Notes: generated by a model not told the origin, from the letters alone. A stretch of 17,889 nt of DNA from JBAXXL01 sp038206725 (GCA_038206725.1 JBBRAO010000048.1:1-17889); one strand, 5' to 3'; positions 1 through 6,605 are shown, counted from the first letter of the stretch. A program made the numbers and translations.

Positions 1-1270
1 CACCATTCAAATTATATACCGAAACGGTAGAAGCACCGTCTTCAATCAAATTCACTTTAATCTCAATGTCCTCGCTTGCGGGATTAGGATTTATTTGCAT
101 CAGTTCGACTTTACCTGATGGATTGAAGAGTCTTGTTCCACCTTCACGGCAAATACCGAGAAGCTTGAATGTACCATAACGGTAATCTACGTTATATTCA
201 ACCTCAAGACCTGAATTGTCATACAATTTGAAATCCGAAATTTCAAGTGTGGTTTCTTCAACGGTACCTAAGCCAGCAATCATTGGGATGGACAGTAAAA
301 TATTGCTGTTAGGTATGTCGGCTTCGACTTTTACCAATGTTGAATCATTTGTAAACCCGCTGATTTTTCCATAATCCTGAGGGGTTAAAATGGTTTTTTG
401 GAATTTCAGAGTCGCCGAAAATCTACTTGCTAATGCCCGAATCCCTTCCGGTTTCACTTTCTCAAATACGATATTAATATTCCTTTTTTCACCCGCATAA
501 GCTGAATCCGATTGAACTGTTATCAATCCACCGATACCCGTTCCAAAAAGTTGCACAATAGCCGGCGAACCCGTACCATTATACTCAAATCCAATCTGAC
601 CCGAAGTTCTACCTCCATAAATAGGTTTAAATCGCACGGTCAGCTTTCTACTGCTATTTGGAGCTAATGTAAACTGACCACCGCCGTTCAGGATTTCAAA
701 TTGCGTTTTATCGGGACCTAACTGAACAACATCGTCTATTACAATGCCGGTTGCTGAGATATTCCTGATGAGCACAGTATCCTGAAATGTTTTGTCATTA
801 CCTACTTCAACCCCGCCAAAATCCAATAAATCGCTAATTATCTGCAATTGCGGTTGAACACCCTCGCCAACTATAGTTCGTTTCAAAGTGTCGGCTTGAG
901 TTATAATAACTACTTCAGCGGTATGAATACCGACTCTATTAGGCACGAAACGGAATTCCGCAGAGTGGGTCTCTCCCACTAACAATGCGTATTTGGCAAA
1001 TCCGGATACCTGCTTGAATGCTCCCGCATCCGCACCTTGTATATAAATGGAATCCACGCGGAATTTCCACGCGCCGGTATTGCTCATAAAGCTAATAATT
1101 ACCGAATCTTTGCCTTCACCCAAAAGGCATTTCTTCATATCTATGTTCTGCGCGGTCGCCGACGGCATTACGATTGACCAAACCGCGTCCGATTGGTCGG
1201 ACTGCGTTTGTGCATTAGCTGTTCCGATTAGGGAAATCAGTAGCACTGCAATAATTAATAACGTTTTCAT
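1..1270 (-). CDS. Exported choice-of-anchor-D protein with T9SS sorting domain, C-terminus cut off by window edge
   Basis: This reading frame is open from the ATG at 1270 to the window edge, about 423 residues, and its stop lies outside. It begins with a signal peptide (MKTLLIIAVLLISLIGTANA, then Q). Residues about 25-137 and 138-245 look like two beta-sandwich domains. The second has the choice-of-anchor-D/ASH pattern (LDFGGVEVG near its start, then a run ending VRFKPIYGG). Residues about 246-390 are beta-rich and not recognised; a cohesin-like fold is a guess. The last residues (INPNPASEDIEIKV ... VSVYNLNG) match the start of a type IX secretion C-terminal sorting domain, so the protein is probably exported and then carried across the outer membrane. 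An in-frame ATG at 1297 would add nine residues; I prefer 1270 because the signal peptide is then canonical. No enzyme motif is visible, and a structural or adhesive surface role is inference. Confidence 0.85.
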   Translation of the reverse strand, partial: MKTLLIIAVLLISLIGTANAQTQSDQSDAVWSIVMPSATAQNIDMKKCLLGEGKDSVIISFMSNTGAWKFRVDSIYIQGADAGAFKQVSGFAKYALLVGETHSAEFRFVPNRVGIHTAEVVIITQADTLKRTIVGEGVQPQLQIISDLLDFGGVEVGNDKTFQDTVLIRNISATGIVIDDVVQLGPDKTQFEILNGGGQFTLAPNSSRKLTVRFKPIYGGRTSGQIGFEYNGTGSPAIVQLFGTGIGGLITVQSDSAYAGEKRNINIVFEKVKPEGIRALASRFSATLKFQKTILTPQDYGKISGFTNDSTLVKVEADIPNSNILLSIPMIAGLGTVEETTLEISDFKLYDNSGLEVEYNVDYRYGTFKLLGICREGGTRLFNPSGKVELMQINPNPASEDIEIKVNLIEDGASTVSVYNLNG

Positions 1271-1311
1271 ATATTTTATCTCTAAATTTAATTTCATTTT
1301 CTTTTTCTTTA

Positions 1312-1344
1312 AACCTTCCGAAGGTTTGAAACCTTCGGAAGGTT
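1312..1344. repeat. Nested perfect palindrome, 16-bp arms
   Basis: The arms AACCTTCCGAAGGTTT (1312-1327) and AAACCTTCGGAAGGTT (1329-1344) are exact reverse complements around a single G at 1328. Each arm is itself a palindrome of two 7-bp halves around one base, so the DNA can fold as one long hairpin or two small ones. It lies in the 83-bp gap between the vWA gene and the choice-of-anchor gene. No T-run follows it on the minus strand, so it is not a classical intrinsic terminator, although it could still attenuate read-through. The same 15-base core recurs at 3986-4000. Confidence 0.9.
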
Positions 1345-1353
1345 ACTAATTTT

Positions 1354-3420
1354 TTAATCCCTAATACAACGAACTGAAAACCCCCAATTTTTATTTTTAA
1401 CACTCTGCGAAATGTATGCTCCGTTTTGGTAGAGCCCCTTTGACCAAGCCACCATAGAGCCGCTTTCTGTAAAAGTCCAAAAAGTACTGGTGTACCCCAG
1501 AGCAGAGAAAATTCCTGAATCAGCATTAAGCCACCCACCGGGCAGAGCATTGAAACCACTTTCATTTGTAGCCCCCTTGTTCGGGCTATACCATAATCCG
1601 TCTCCACCTTCTTTTGTTCCTATACTTTTTAGCTTACCCCCGGCAACACTTGAACCGCCAAGGCACTTTTCCAAATCGTCCCATTCATTCAAACTTGCAA
1701 TATGCCAACCATCGGGAGCTAAACCACGCGGATCGTTCACGGCGTACCAATTGTACAACTTGCCGTATAAACGATTATTTGCCGGGTCATTATTATAATA
1801 GCACCACGCACCGCTTGTTAGGTCTTTCCATTTGGAAGGGTCTGTGACTTCCGGAATTTTGTCACCATTTCGATAGTGGTCAACAGTAAGATTATGCTTC
1901 ATCCATATTTGGTTGCATATTTGTATTTTGACTGAATCTGTTTCGGGATCGGGGTCGGGAATAGTATCGGTAGTAACTGAATCGAATTTAACTTTTGCCG
2001 TTACTCTCGCCAGACATTCACTACTTGGAGTTTTAGGAATCTTCCATTGATATGATAAGCCGGTAACAGAATCGGCTATCGGCAACCAATTCAATCCTTT
2101 ATCAATAGTGTATTCTATTTTCACGCTATCTTCCGGCAATACTCCTTCCCAAGTTATTACTGTATCCATACCAACTACAAAGGATTCGCCCCCATTGGGT
2201 TGAATAAGTTTCAAAGTCTGCGTTTTTGGTTTTTTACCTGGGAAACCACCGCTCGCGTAATAATAAACCGGGCATAAATCATTTTCAAAGGTGAATTTAC
2301 AGTAAGTTAACCCGCTGTCCGCCGGTGTGTAGCAGACATCTAAGTCACGACTTTCTCCCGATTTTAAAGTAAAATTTTTGGGAGAGTGAATCCTAAACGC
2401 CGGATTGGAAACGATGATATTTGATATAATGAAGTCCGAGTTTTTAGCAATTATTTTCAAAGTTAAGCAGGTATCTTTTACGGCTTTTAGAAACTTTAGC
2501 GAGGGTGGAGTAAACTCCAATTTTCCGGATGAATAATATGGCGATTGATAGCTTGTATTTCCAACCAAACCTAATGTGGACAGCTTAACGGTTACAAATC
2601 TCCAAGCCGATTGACAACTAAATCCACTCATCCATTCGATAGAGCAAGGATTTCCACCCTGTGCTGAGATAAATATTTTGCGGAAACATTCTTCGGCTTC
2701 TTCCTTAGTTTGTATATTTTCAAAGTATAAGCCCCCTGTTCTTTTAGAAAAAACTTTTAAACACCGTGGAGCAGAAGTACCTATTATAACGCAATATACA
2801 GAAATATTATTATTATTGGCATCGCTTATTATCTTTGCCGTATCGGGCTCGAAGTTCATTCCTCCATCCGACATAAAAACTATTACTCGCTTATGCTTCC
2901 CTTTTTGAGAAATTTGAACACCACCCGCCATAGCGTCGAGCATTGCCCTGTTATAATCAGTACCACCCAAACATTTCAAATTATCGATAGCGTGAACCAA
3001 TTTTGCTCTATTCGTCGTAAAATCCTGATTGATATAAGTCAAATCACTGAAGCTGGTAATGGCGCAATCCGACTTTCCCAGCGAAAGCAAATTAATCCAA
3101 GCATTGGCGGCGGCTTTTTCAATTAATAAACCCAAACCGCACATAGACCCGGATACATCCAAAACTAAAACCGAGGAAATGTCTTGCGGAAGTGTCGGTT
3201 CATTACATACCAAATTAGTTATAGTTCTCGGCTGTCCATTTTCAATTACTGAAAAATCAGATTTGGAAAAATTTGTTGTCTGATTCCCCGAGGCATCGAA
3301 AGCATAGAAATTTGCTTGAACTAATGGAAAAGCCGTAGCATCAACATTAAATAGGGATAAGCTTTGGCTATATACTGTATAGCTTATTAAAAGAAGGAAT
3401 ATGTAAATTAAGTTTCTCAT
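1354..3420 (-). CDS. Exported von Willebrand A domain protein with C-terminal FISUMP domain
   Basis: The 688-residue product starts with a signal peptide (residues 1-18, cleavage before QSLSL likely). Residues about 82-255 form a vWA domain with a complete metal-ion-dependent adhesion site: DVSGS at 88-92, T154 in GGTDYN and D185 in MSDGG. Residues about 305-390 resemble a choice-of-anchor/ASH-like beta sandwich. Residues about 401-478 carry the NGGE ... ITWEG ... SYQWKIP pattern seen in extracellular repeats of this group. After a short acidic linker (DPDPETD), residues about 497-688 are a FISUMP domain (Fibrobacter succinogenes major paralogous domain), with IWMKHNL, LYNWYA, GWHIAS and the terminal GFSVRCIRD. 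The many cysteines suit an oxidising extracellular location. The protein is probably outside the inner membrane and binds a ligand or another protein. I see no T9SS sorting tail and no lipobox. The exact function is unknown. Confidence 0.9.
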   Translation of the reverse strand: MRNLIYIFLLLISYTVYSQSLSLFNVDATAFPLVQANFYAFDASGNQTTNFSKSDFSVIENGQPRTITNLVCNEPTLPQDISSVLVLDVSGSMCGLGLLIEKAAANAWINLLSLGKSDCAITSFSDLTYINQDFTTNRAKLVHAIDNLKCLGGTDYNRAMLDAMAGGVQISQKGKHKRVIVFMSDGGMNFEPDTAKIISDANNNNISVYCVIIGTSAPRCLKVFSKRTGGLYFENIQTKEEAEECFRKIFISAQGGNPCSIEWMSGFSCQSAWRFVTVKLSTLGLVGNTSYQSPYYSSGKLEFTPPSLKFLKAVKDTCLTLKIIAKNSDFIISNIIVSNPAFRIHSPKNFTLKSGESRDLDVCYTPADSGLTYCKFTFENDLCPVYYYASGGFPGKKPKTQTLKLIQPNGGESFVVGMDTVITWEGVLPEDSVKIEYTIDKGLNWLPIADSVTGLSYQWKIPKTPSSECLARVTAKVKFDSVTTDTIPDPDPETDSVKIQICNQIWMKHNLTVDHYRNGDKIPEVTDPSKWKDLTSGAWCYYNNDPANNRLYGKLYNWYAVNDPRGLAPDGWHIASLNEWDDLEKCLGGSSVAGGKLKSIGTKEGGDGLWYSPNKGATNESGFNALPGGWLNADSGIFSALGYTSTFWTFTESGSMVAWSKGLYQNGAYISQSVKNKNWGFSVRCIRD

Positions 3421-3468
3421 TAATACCTTAACAAAAGCGAACTATTGGTTTTTTAAAAAATTCATAAA

Positions 3469-3500
3469 CTAAATTATGGACTTTTTGGATATTAAACAAA
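3469..3500 (-). promoter_or_regulatory. Probable Bacteroidota-type promoter of the vWA gene
   Basis: On the minus strand, TTTG (plus 3497-3500) is followed after 20 bases by TAATTTAG (plus 3469-3476). This matches the Bacteroidota consensus TTTG-N19-21-TAnnTTTG at 11 of 12 defined or spacer-compatible positions. Transcription would start about 40-45 bp upstream of the vWA start codon at 3420. The region is AT-rich, so a chance match cannot be excluded. Confidence 0.5.
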
Positions 3501-3532
3501 TAAATATATTTATTTTTTTTTCTTATTCATCG

Positions 3533-3549
3533 GATGACTTGAAGTCATC
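3533..3549. repeat. Hairpin GATGACTT-G-AAGTCATC
   Basis: Perfect 8-bp inverted repeat with one central base. The flanking octamer TCATCGGA occurs twice, at 3527-3534 and 3545-3552, overlapping the palindrome, so the site is both a direct and an inverted repeat. Confidence 0.8.
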
Positions 3550-3646
3550 GGACGAGTTTTCAATAAGAAGCCGGTCTTCAATCAATTGGAAGTTGAAAAA
3601 TGGCGAAGAAAATTTTGAATTTTGTATGAGATGAAGCCGATTCGTC

Positions 3647-3666
3647 ATTCCCGCGGAAGCGGGAAT
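3647..3666. repeat. dRS3-like hairpin ATTCCC-N8-GGGAAT
   Basis: The 20 bases ATTCCCGCGGAAGCGGGAAT form a perfect 8-bp stem with a GGAA loop. They fit the definition of the neisserial dRS3 element, ATTCCC-N8-GGGAAT. Similar GTCATTCCCGC...GCGGGAATCC elements are scattered through many unrelated bacterial genomes. The likeness may be convergent. Confidence 0.8.
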
Positions 3667-3706
3667 CCATCTTATTATAATACTGATATTAGCGCGGTTA
3701 TTCTAA

Positions 3707-3719
3707 ACCCTGAAAGGGT
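3707..3719. repeat. Hairpin ACCCT-GAA-AGGGT
   Basis: Perfect 5-bp stem with a GAA loop. The GAA loop is the same as in two stems of the 91-bp tandem repeat at 17482-17835. On its own this is short and could be chance; its place inside a run of other hairpins gives it weight. Confidence 0.6.
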
Positions 3720-3816
3720 GAAATAAGATACCCTGACGTTGCATAAAAAACCCTTATTTTATATTCAAAACCTTAGTAGAAAAGCAATATGTACGAATAC
3801 AATAACCTTATTACTT

Positions 3817-3848
3817 ACTCAACCCCACGCTTAAGCGTGGGATTGAGT
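3817..3848. repeat. Hairpin with 16-bp arms and no spacer, one mismatch
   Basis: ACTCAACCCCACGCTT (3817-3832) is followed directly by AAGCGTGGGATTGAGT (3833-3848). The arms are reverse complements at 15 of 16 positions, and T3816/A3849 adds another pair. This is one of the two longest stems in the cluster. No T-run follows. Confidence 0.85.
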
Positions 3849-3882
3849 ATTAAAGCTAAGGTCGATATGGGAAATAAGTTTT

Positions 3883-3900
3883 TTTTGGCTTTTGCCAAAA
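3883..3900. repeat. Hairpin TTTTGGC-TTTT-GCCAAAA
   Basis: A 7-bp stem with a TTTT loop. The preceding T-run is on the wrong side for a plus-strand terminator, and the minus strand has an A-run downstream, so no terminator is called. Confidence 0.6.
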
Positions 3901-3913
3901 TCAAGTTTCAATT

Positions 3914-3925
3914 TGGCTAAAGCCA
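3914..3925. repeat. Hairpin TGGCT-AA-AGCCA
   Basis: Short 5-bp stem. It shares the GGC/GCC core with the hairpin at 3883-3900 and lies only 14 bases from it. A weak call alone. Confidence 0.45.
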
Positions 3926-3944
3926 GTTCGCTTATTTTCATTTT

Positions 3945-3964
3945 CCACGACTTAAAAGTCGTGG
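3945..3964. repeat. Hairpin CCACGACTT-AA-AAGTCGTGG
   Basis: Perfect 9-bp stem with an AA centre. Its design resembles the 3817-3848 hairpin (CCCACGCTT/AAGCGTGGG), and the two may be members of one loose family. Confidence 0.8.
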
Positions 3965-3985
3965 CTATTCAAGAATACATTCCAC

Positions 3986-4000
3986 AACCTTCCGAAGGTT
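3986..4000. repeat. Palindrome AACCTTC-C-GAAGGTT, copy of the 1312-1344 core
   Basis: Identical to the 15-base unit at 1312-1326 and the reverse complement of the unit at 1330-1344. Three copies in 2.7 kb show it is a dispersed repeat rather than a single chance palindrome. Confidence 0.8.
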
Positions 4001-4066
4001 CAACAAGTTAAATACCCAGTGCCGCGAAAAACACCTATCGTCTTCTTCACATTTACAACTTTCAAC

Positions 4067-4687
4067 TTATTTTGATATCGGTAAAATTATAAAAATAACT
4101 ACATCCCATATAGCGTGCGAAATAATGCAGGGCCAAATTGATTTATATTTTTTGTACAGCCATCCCCAAAACAGACCGCAAATAAGTGCCGCCATAATCA
4201 AAATGAAGTTGAACGACCAAATATGCACAAACGTGTAAACAACGGCGGTAATTAGAAAGCCTCTTGTTTCGCCGTAATCGAGCGATAAATGGTGTTGGGC
4301 AAATCCCCGCCAAAATATTTCTTCAGCTGGTCCGATGAGCAAAAACAACGCTAACCCGATGAAAATCTGTCCGGATTGCGATTTGGTGGCATATATATTA
4401 TCTATTTGCCTGCCCGCAAAATCGAAAATTAAACTGGAAAAGTAGTCTCCTGCTAAAAACAAGACATATAATATTGTCGCGGCTAAGACACCGACTGGAA
4501 TCCATTTCCACCGGAAATTATATACAATTTTTGTTTCCTTACGTCCCACTATAAAGCTGTAGGTTATTAAAGTTGTCGTTGCAACAATCATCAAATACCA
4601 AAAATTGAACAAATCCTTTGTCCAGGGTGAAAACATCAAGAACCAAAATATAGCGGCTAATATAAAACCGGGTAGTACTTTTTTCAT
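4067..4687 (-). CDS. CPBP-family (CAAX/Abi) intramembrane metalloprotease
   Basis: This 206-residue integral membrane protein has about six hydrophobic segments. It carries all three conserved CPBP motifs: EEIFWRG with E122, E123 and R127; FVHIW with H155; and HAIWD with H191 and D195. In the family these residues form the active site of a glutamate-type intramembrane protease related to the CAAX prenyl protease Rce1. The substrate here is unknown. Its ATG at 4685-4687 overlaps the stop codon of menA by one base (TAATG), which implies co-transcription and probably coupled translation. The place beside a prenyltransferase gene may reflect a membrane or prenyl-related role, but that is inference. 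Members of this family are also linked to bacteriocin immunity. The length is normal and the active site intact. Confidence 0.88.
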   Translation of the reverse strand: MKKVLPGFILAAIFWFLMFSPWTKDLFNFWYLMIVATTTLITYSFIVGRKETKIVYNFRWKWIPVGVLAATILYVLFLAGDYFSSLIFDFAGRQIDNIYATKSQSGQIFIGLALFLLIGPAEEIFWRGFAQHHLSLDYGETRGFLITAVVYTFVHIWSFNFILIMAALICGLFWGWLYKKYKSIWPCIISHAIWDVVIFIILPISK

Positions 4688-5598
4688 TATTTAATGAACT
4701 CCATTATTAATATACTAAACGAGAACAACAAGCCGAATAACATATGATGCTGAGCTGTCATAACGTCCAACATTTCAATTATTTTCGGGTTTTTCACCTC
4801 GGCTTTAGTCATTAATTTAACATTTTTCAATGCCGGCATAAAACTTAAAAACACAAGGAATGACCAAGGACTAACCATACCCAATATGATAAAAACAACA
4901 ACTGCTAAAAATGAACCGAAAATTAAAAAGTAATATTCAAATTGCGCGCCTTTCAAACCAAGTGTGCTTGCAAGAGTTTTAATTCCGGCTTGTGTATCGT
5001 GCATTATATCGCGTGTGTTATTTGCGTGTAAAATAGCGGCGACTAAAAATCCGACAGGAATAGACAATATCAAACTCATAACTAATAAATCATAATTGCC
5101 GATTAATGCATAAGTAGTTCCGAATACCATTAATGGTCCAAATGTAAGATAAATCAGGAAATCTCCCATAGCCCTATATTTGAAAACAGTGTAGAATAAA
5201 GTGGCTAAAATGCCTATTATACCTATTATTAACATAGGTATTCCTCTAAAGTAAACCAGAATCATACCTATTGCAAATAGTGCGACCAAAACACCAATAC
5301 CCGCTCTATAGACTTGTTTTGGTTGCAGTAAACCGTCAATTAAAACACGGCTCGAGCCGAATGTTTCGGGTCTATCAACTTTATGTTTGAAATCATAGTA
5401 CTCTGAAATCAGATTTCCGGCTACTTGAAACAACGGACTACCCAATCCAATCACAATCATAAGCAACCAATTTACTTCGCCTTTACAAAATACCAAAGTT
5501 ATCATAGCACCCAATAAAACAGGGATTACAGAGGCGGTATAAGAAAATGGTCTAAGGGCTTGCATCCAAATACTAAATTTTGTTCTTTGTTCATTCAT
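4687..5598 (-). CDS. menA: 1,4-dihydroxy-2-naphthoate polyprenyltransferase (UbiA family)
   Basis: MenA attaches the polyprenyl tail to 1,4-dihydroxy-2-naphthoate, giving demethylmenaquinone at the inner membrane. The 303-residue protein is hydrophobic throughout, with about eight or nine membrane segments. The first UbiA motif is NLISEYYDFKHKVD (N62, D69, D75), followed by the TFGSSRVL signature typical of Bacteroidota MenA. The second is NNTRDIMHDTQAG (R196, D197, D201). These aspartates bind magnesium and diphosphate in the family. I start at the ATG at 5598. An upstream TTG at 5637 and ATG at 5634 are in frame, but the TTG lies inside a promoter-like element, which argues against initiation there. 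The ACGGAA sequence upstream of 5598 may serve as a weak ribosome site. The gene is read divergently from ubiE, the next enzyme in the pathway, and is coupled to the CPBP gene downstream. Confidence 0.92.
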   Translation of the reverse strand: MNEQRTKFSIWMQALRPFSYTASVIPVLLGAMITLVFCKGEVNWLLMIVIGLGSPLFQVAGNLISEYYDFKHKVDRPETFGSSRVLIDGLLQPKQVYRAGIGVLVALFAIGMILVYFRGIPMLIIGIIGILATLFYTVFKYRAMGDFLIYLTFGPLMVFGTTYALIGNYDLLVMSLILSIPVGFLVAAILHANNTRDIMHDTQAGIKTLASTLGLKGAQFEYYFLIFGSFLAVVVFIILGMVSPWSFLVFLSFMPALKNVKLMTKAEVKNPKIIEMLDVMTAQHHMLFGLLFSFSILIMEFIK

Positions 5599-5634
5599 TT
5601 TTACATTCCGTCGAATTATTAATTTATAAAACAT

Positions 5635-5666
5635 CAAAATTAAAAAATAAATACCGTATTAACTAA
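5635..5666 (-). promoter_or_regulatory. Probable promoter of menA-CPBP
   Basis: On the minus strand, TAATTTTG (plus 5635-5642) is a perfect TAnnTTTG -7 element. TTAG lies 20 bases further upstream (plus 5663-5666), one base off TTTG. The predicted transcript start, near 5628, lies downstream of the TTG/ATG pair at 5637/5634 and so favours the ATG at 5598 as the menA start. Confidence 0.5.
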
Positions 5667-5683
5667 TTAATATTAGTTCATTC

Positions 5684-5714
5684 TTTCTACTTTCAATTAT
5701 AAGTCTTATTTTTG
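5684..5714 (+). promoter_or_regulatory. Probable promoter of ubiE
   Basis: TTTC (5684-5687), 19 bases, then TATTTTTG (5707-5714). The -7 element is a perfect match to TAnnTTTG and the -33 element has one mismatch. The predicted start near 5721 gives a leader of about 20 bases before the ubiE ATG. The divergent menA promoter is about 20 bp away, so the two could share a regulator. Confidence 0.5.
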
Positions 5715-5740
5715 TTTTTTTAATAAAACGAATTACGATT

Positions 5741-6439
5741 ATGAGTCAAGAAATAAATAATATGTTTAGCCAAATAGCAAAGCGATACGATTTAATGAAT
5801 AATCTTTTATCTTTTGGTATTCATAAGATTTGGAAAAAGAAAACCGTTCGCCTGTCGGAGGCGAAATCGGACGATTCGATTTTGGATTGCGCAAGCGGTA
5901 CCGGTGACTTGGCAATTCGATTTAAAAAAATAGTTGGCTCGAACGGAGGAGTAACCGCGTCGGATTTTAATAATAATATGTTGCAAATCGCTGCGGAAAA
6001 ATTTAAGAACAAGAACTATGACATAGAAATCCGCCAAGCGGATGCTTTGAACCTCCCCTTTCCAGATAATTCTTTCGATGTATCGTCTATTGGATTTGGT
6101 ATAAGGAATGTTGACTCTACCGCGAGATGCCTCGAAGAAATGGCAAGGGTTGTTAAGCCCGGGGGAAAAGTTGTTATTTTGGAATTTGGTCAACCCAAAG
6201 GTTTTTTTCGATACATATATAGTATTTATAACAAAACATTTTTGCCTTTATTAGCTAAATTGCTCACTAATAATGAATTTGCATATAGTTATCTCACCGA
6301 TACCGCCTCAAAATATCCTTGCCGCGAAGAATTTTTAGATATAATGAATAATACAAATAAATTCTCAGGTCTTTATTATCGGTCACTTAGTTTTGGTATA
6401 GCTTATATATATGTCGGTACCGTCAACCAATTTTTTTAA
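5741..6439 (+). CDS. ubiE: Demethylmenaquinone methyltransferase (UbiE/MenG)
   Basis: This enzyme methylates demethylmenaquinone with S-adenosylmethionine, the last step of menaquinone synthesis. The 232 residues match the usual family length. The SAM-binding motif I is DCASGTGD (residues 49-56), followed by QAD at 99-101, GFGIRN at 118-123 and GGKVVILEFGQPKG at 141-154, all typical of UbiE/MenG. The C-terminal YSYLTDTASKYP and SFGIAYIYVG segments are also family signatures. No membrane segment is evident; the enzyme acts on a membrane-bound quinone. The gene faces away from menA, 142 bp from its chosen start, and lies just upstream of the complex I operon. With no ubiquinone genes present and MenA next door, the menaquinone role is the more likely one. 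Confidence 0.93.
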   Translation: MSQEINNMFSQIAKRYDLMNNLLSFGIHKIWKKKTVRLSEAKSDDSILDCASGTGDLAIRFKKIVGSNGGVTASDFNNNMLQIAAEKFKNKNYDIEIRQADALNLPFPDNSFDVSSIGFGIRNVDSTARCLEEMARVVKPGGKVVILEFGQPKGFFRYIYSIYNKTFLPLLAKLLTNNEFAYSYLTDTASKYPCREEFLDIMNNTNKFSGLYYRSLSFGIAYIYVGTVNQFF

Positions 6440-6537
6440 GACGATTTCGACCTAATTCGTAAGTGTTTTTATATTGTTACATAATAAATTATTGTAAAAA
6501 AATGTGGAAAAATATACATATTTTTATTGAGAATTAA

Positions 6538-6568
6538 TTTGCTAAACAAATAAATAATTCTATTTTTG
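6538..6568 (+). promoter_or_regulatory. Probable promoter of the nuo operon
   Basis: TTTG (6538-6541), exactly 19 bases, then TATTTTTG (6561-6568): a full match to the Bacteroidota sigma-A consensus TTTG-N19-21-TAnnTTTG. A transcript starting near 6575 would have a leader of about 30 bases before nuoA. It sits in the 166-bp gap after ubiE, so nuo probably has its own promoter even though ubiE is co-directional. Confidence 0.65.
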
Positions 6569-6605
6569 AAGTGAAAAGTTTTTAAATATTAAAAAAGTTT
6601 GATTT

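Larger units (their letters stand above)
3421..4066. other. Gene-free interval holding a promoter region and a cluster of short hairpins
   Basis: No convincing gene lies here. The part from 3421 to 3526 is AT-rich and holds the probable vWA promoter. From 3527 to 4000 there are eight short, mostly perfect palindromes of different sequence, annotated separately. The interval separates the 3' end of the CPBP gene from the 5' end of the vWA gene, both on the minus strand. I see no clear intrinsic terminator for the menA-CPBP unit. The only modest reading frame (3476-3634) is treated as spurious. Confidence 0.7.

Noticed and set aside
1312..1344. Intrinsic terminator of the vWA gene
   Set aside because: The hairpin is strong, but no T-run follows it on the minus strand, so only attenuation is possible.
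1215..1607. A 130-residue minus-strand frame spanning the end of the vWA gene and the start of the next gene
   Set aside because: It overlaps two well-supported genes in another frame, crosses the palindrome, and resembles no protein family.
3476..3634. Small 52-codon gene on the plus strand in the intergenic interval
   Set aside because: It runs through a T-rich tract and the GATGACTT hairpin, has no ribosome site, overlaps the probable vWA promoter, and its product has low complexity.
3883..3900. Intrinsic terminator
   Set aside because: The T-run precedes the stem on the plus strand, and an A-run follows it on the minus strand, so neither orientation fits.
5807..6193. A 128-residue frame antisense to ubiE
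   Set aside because: It lies entirely within the highly conserved ubiE coding sequence and shows no recognisable domain.
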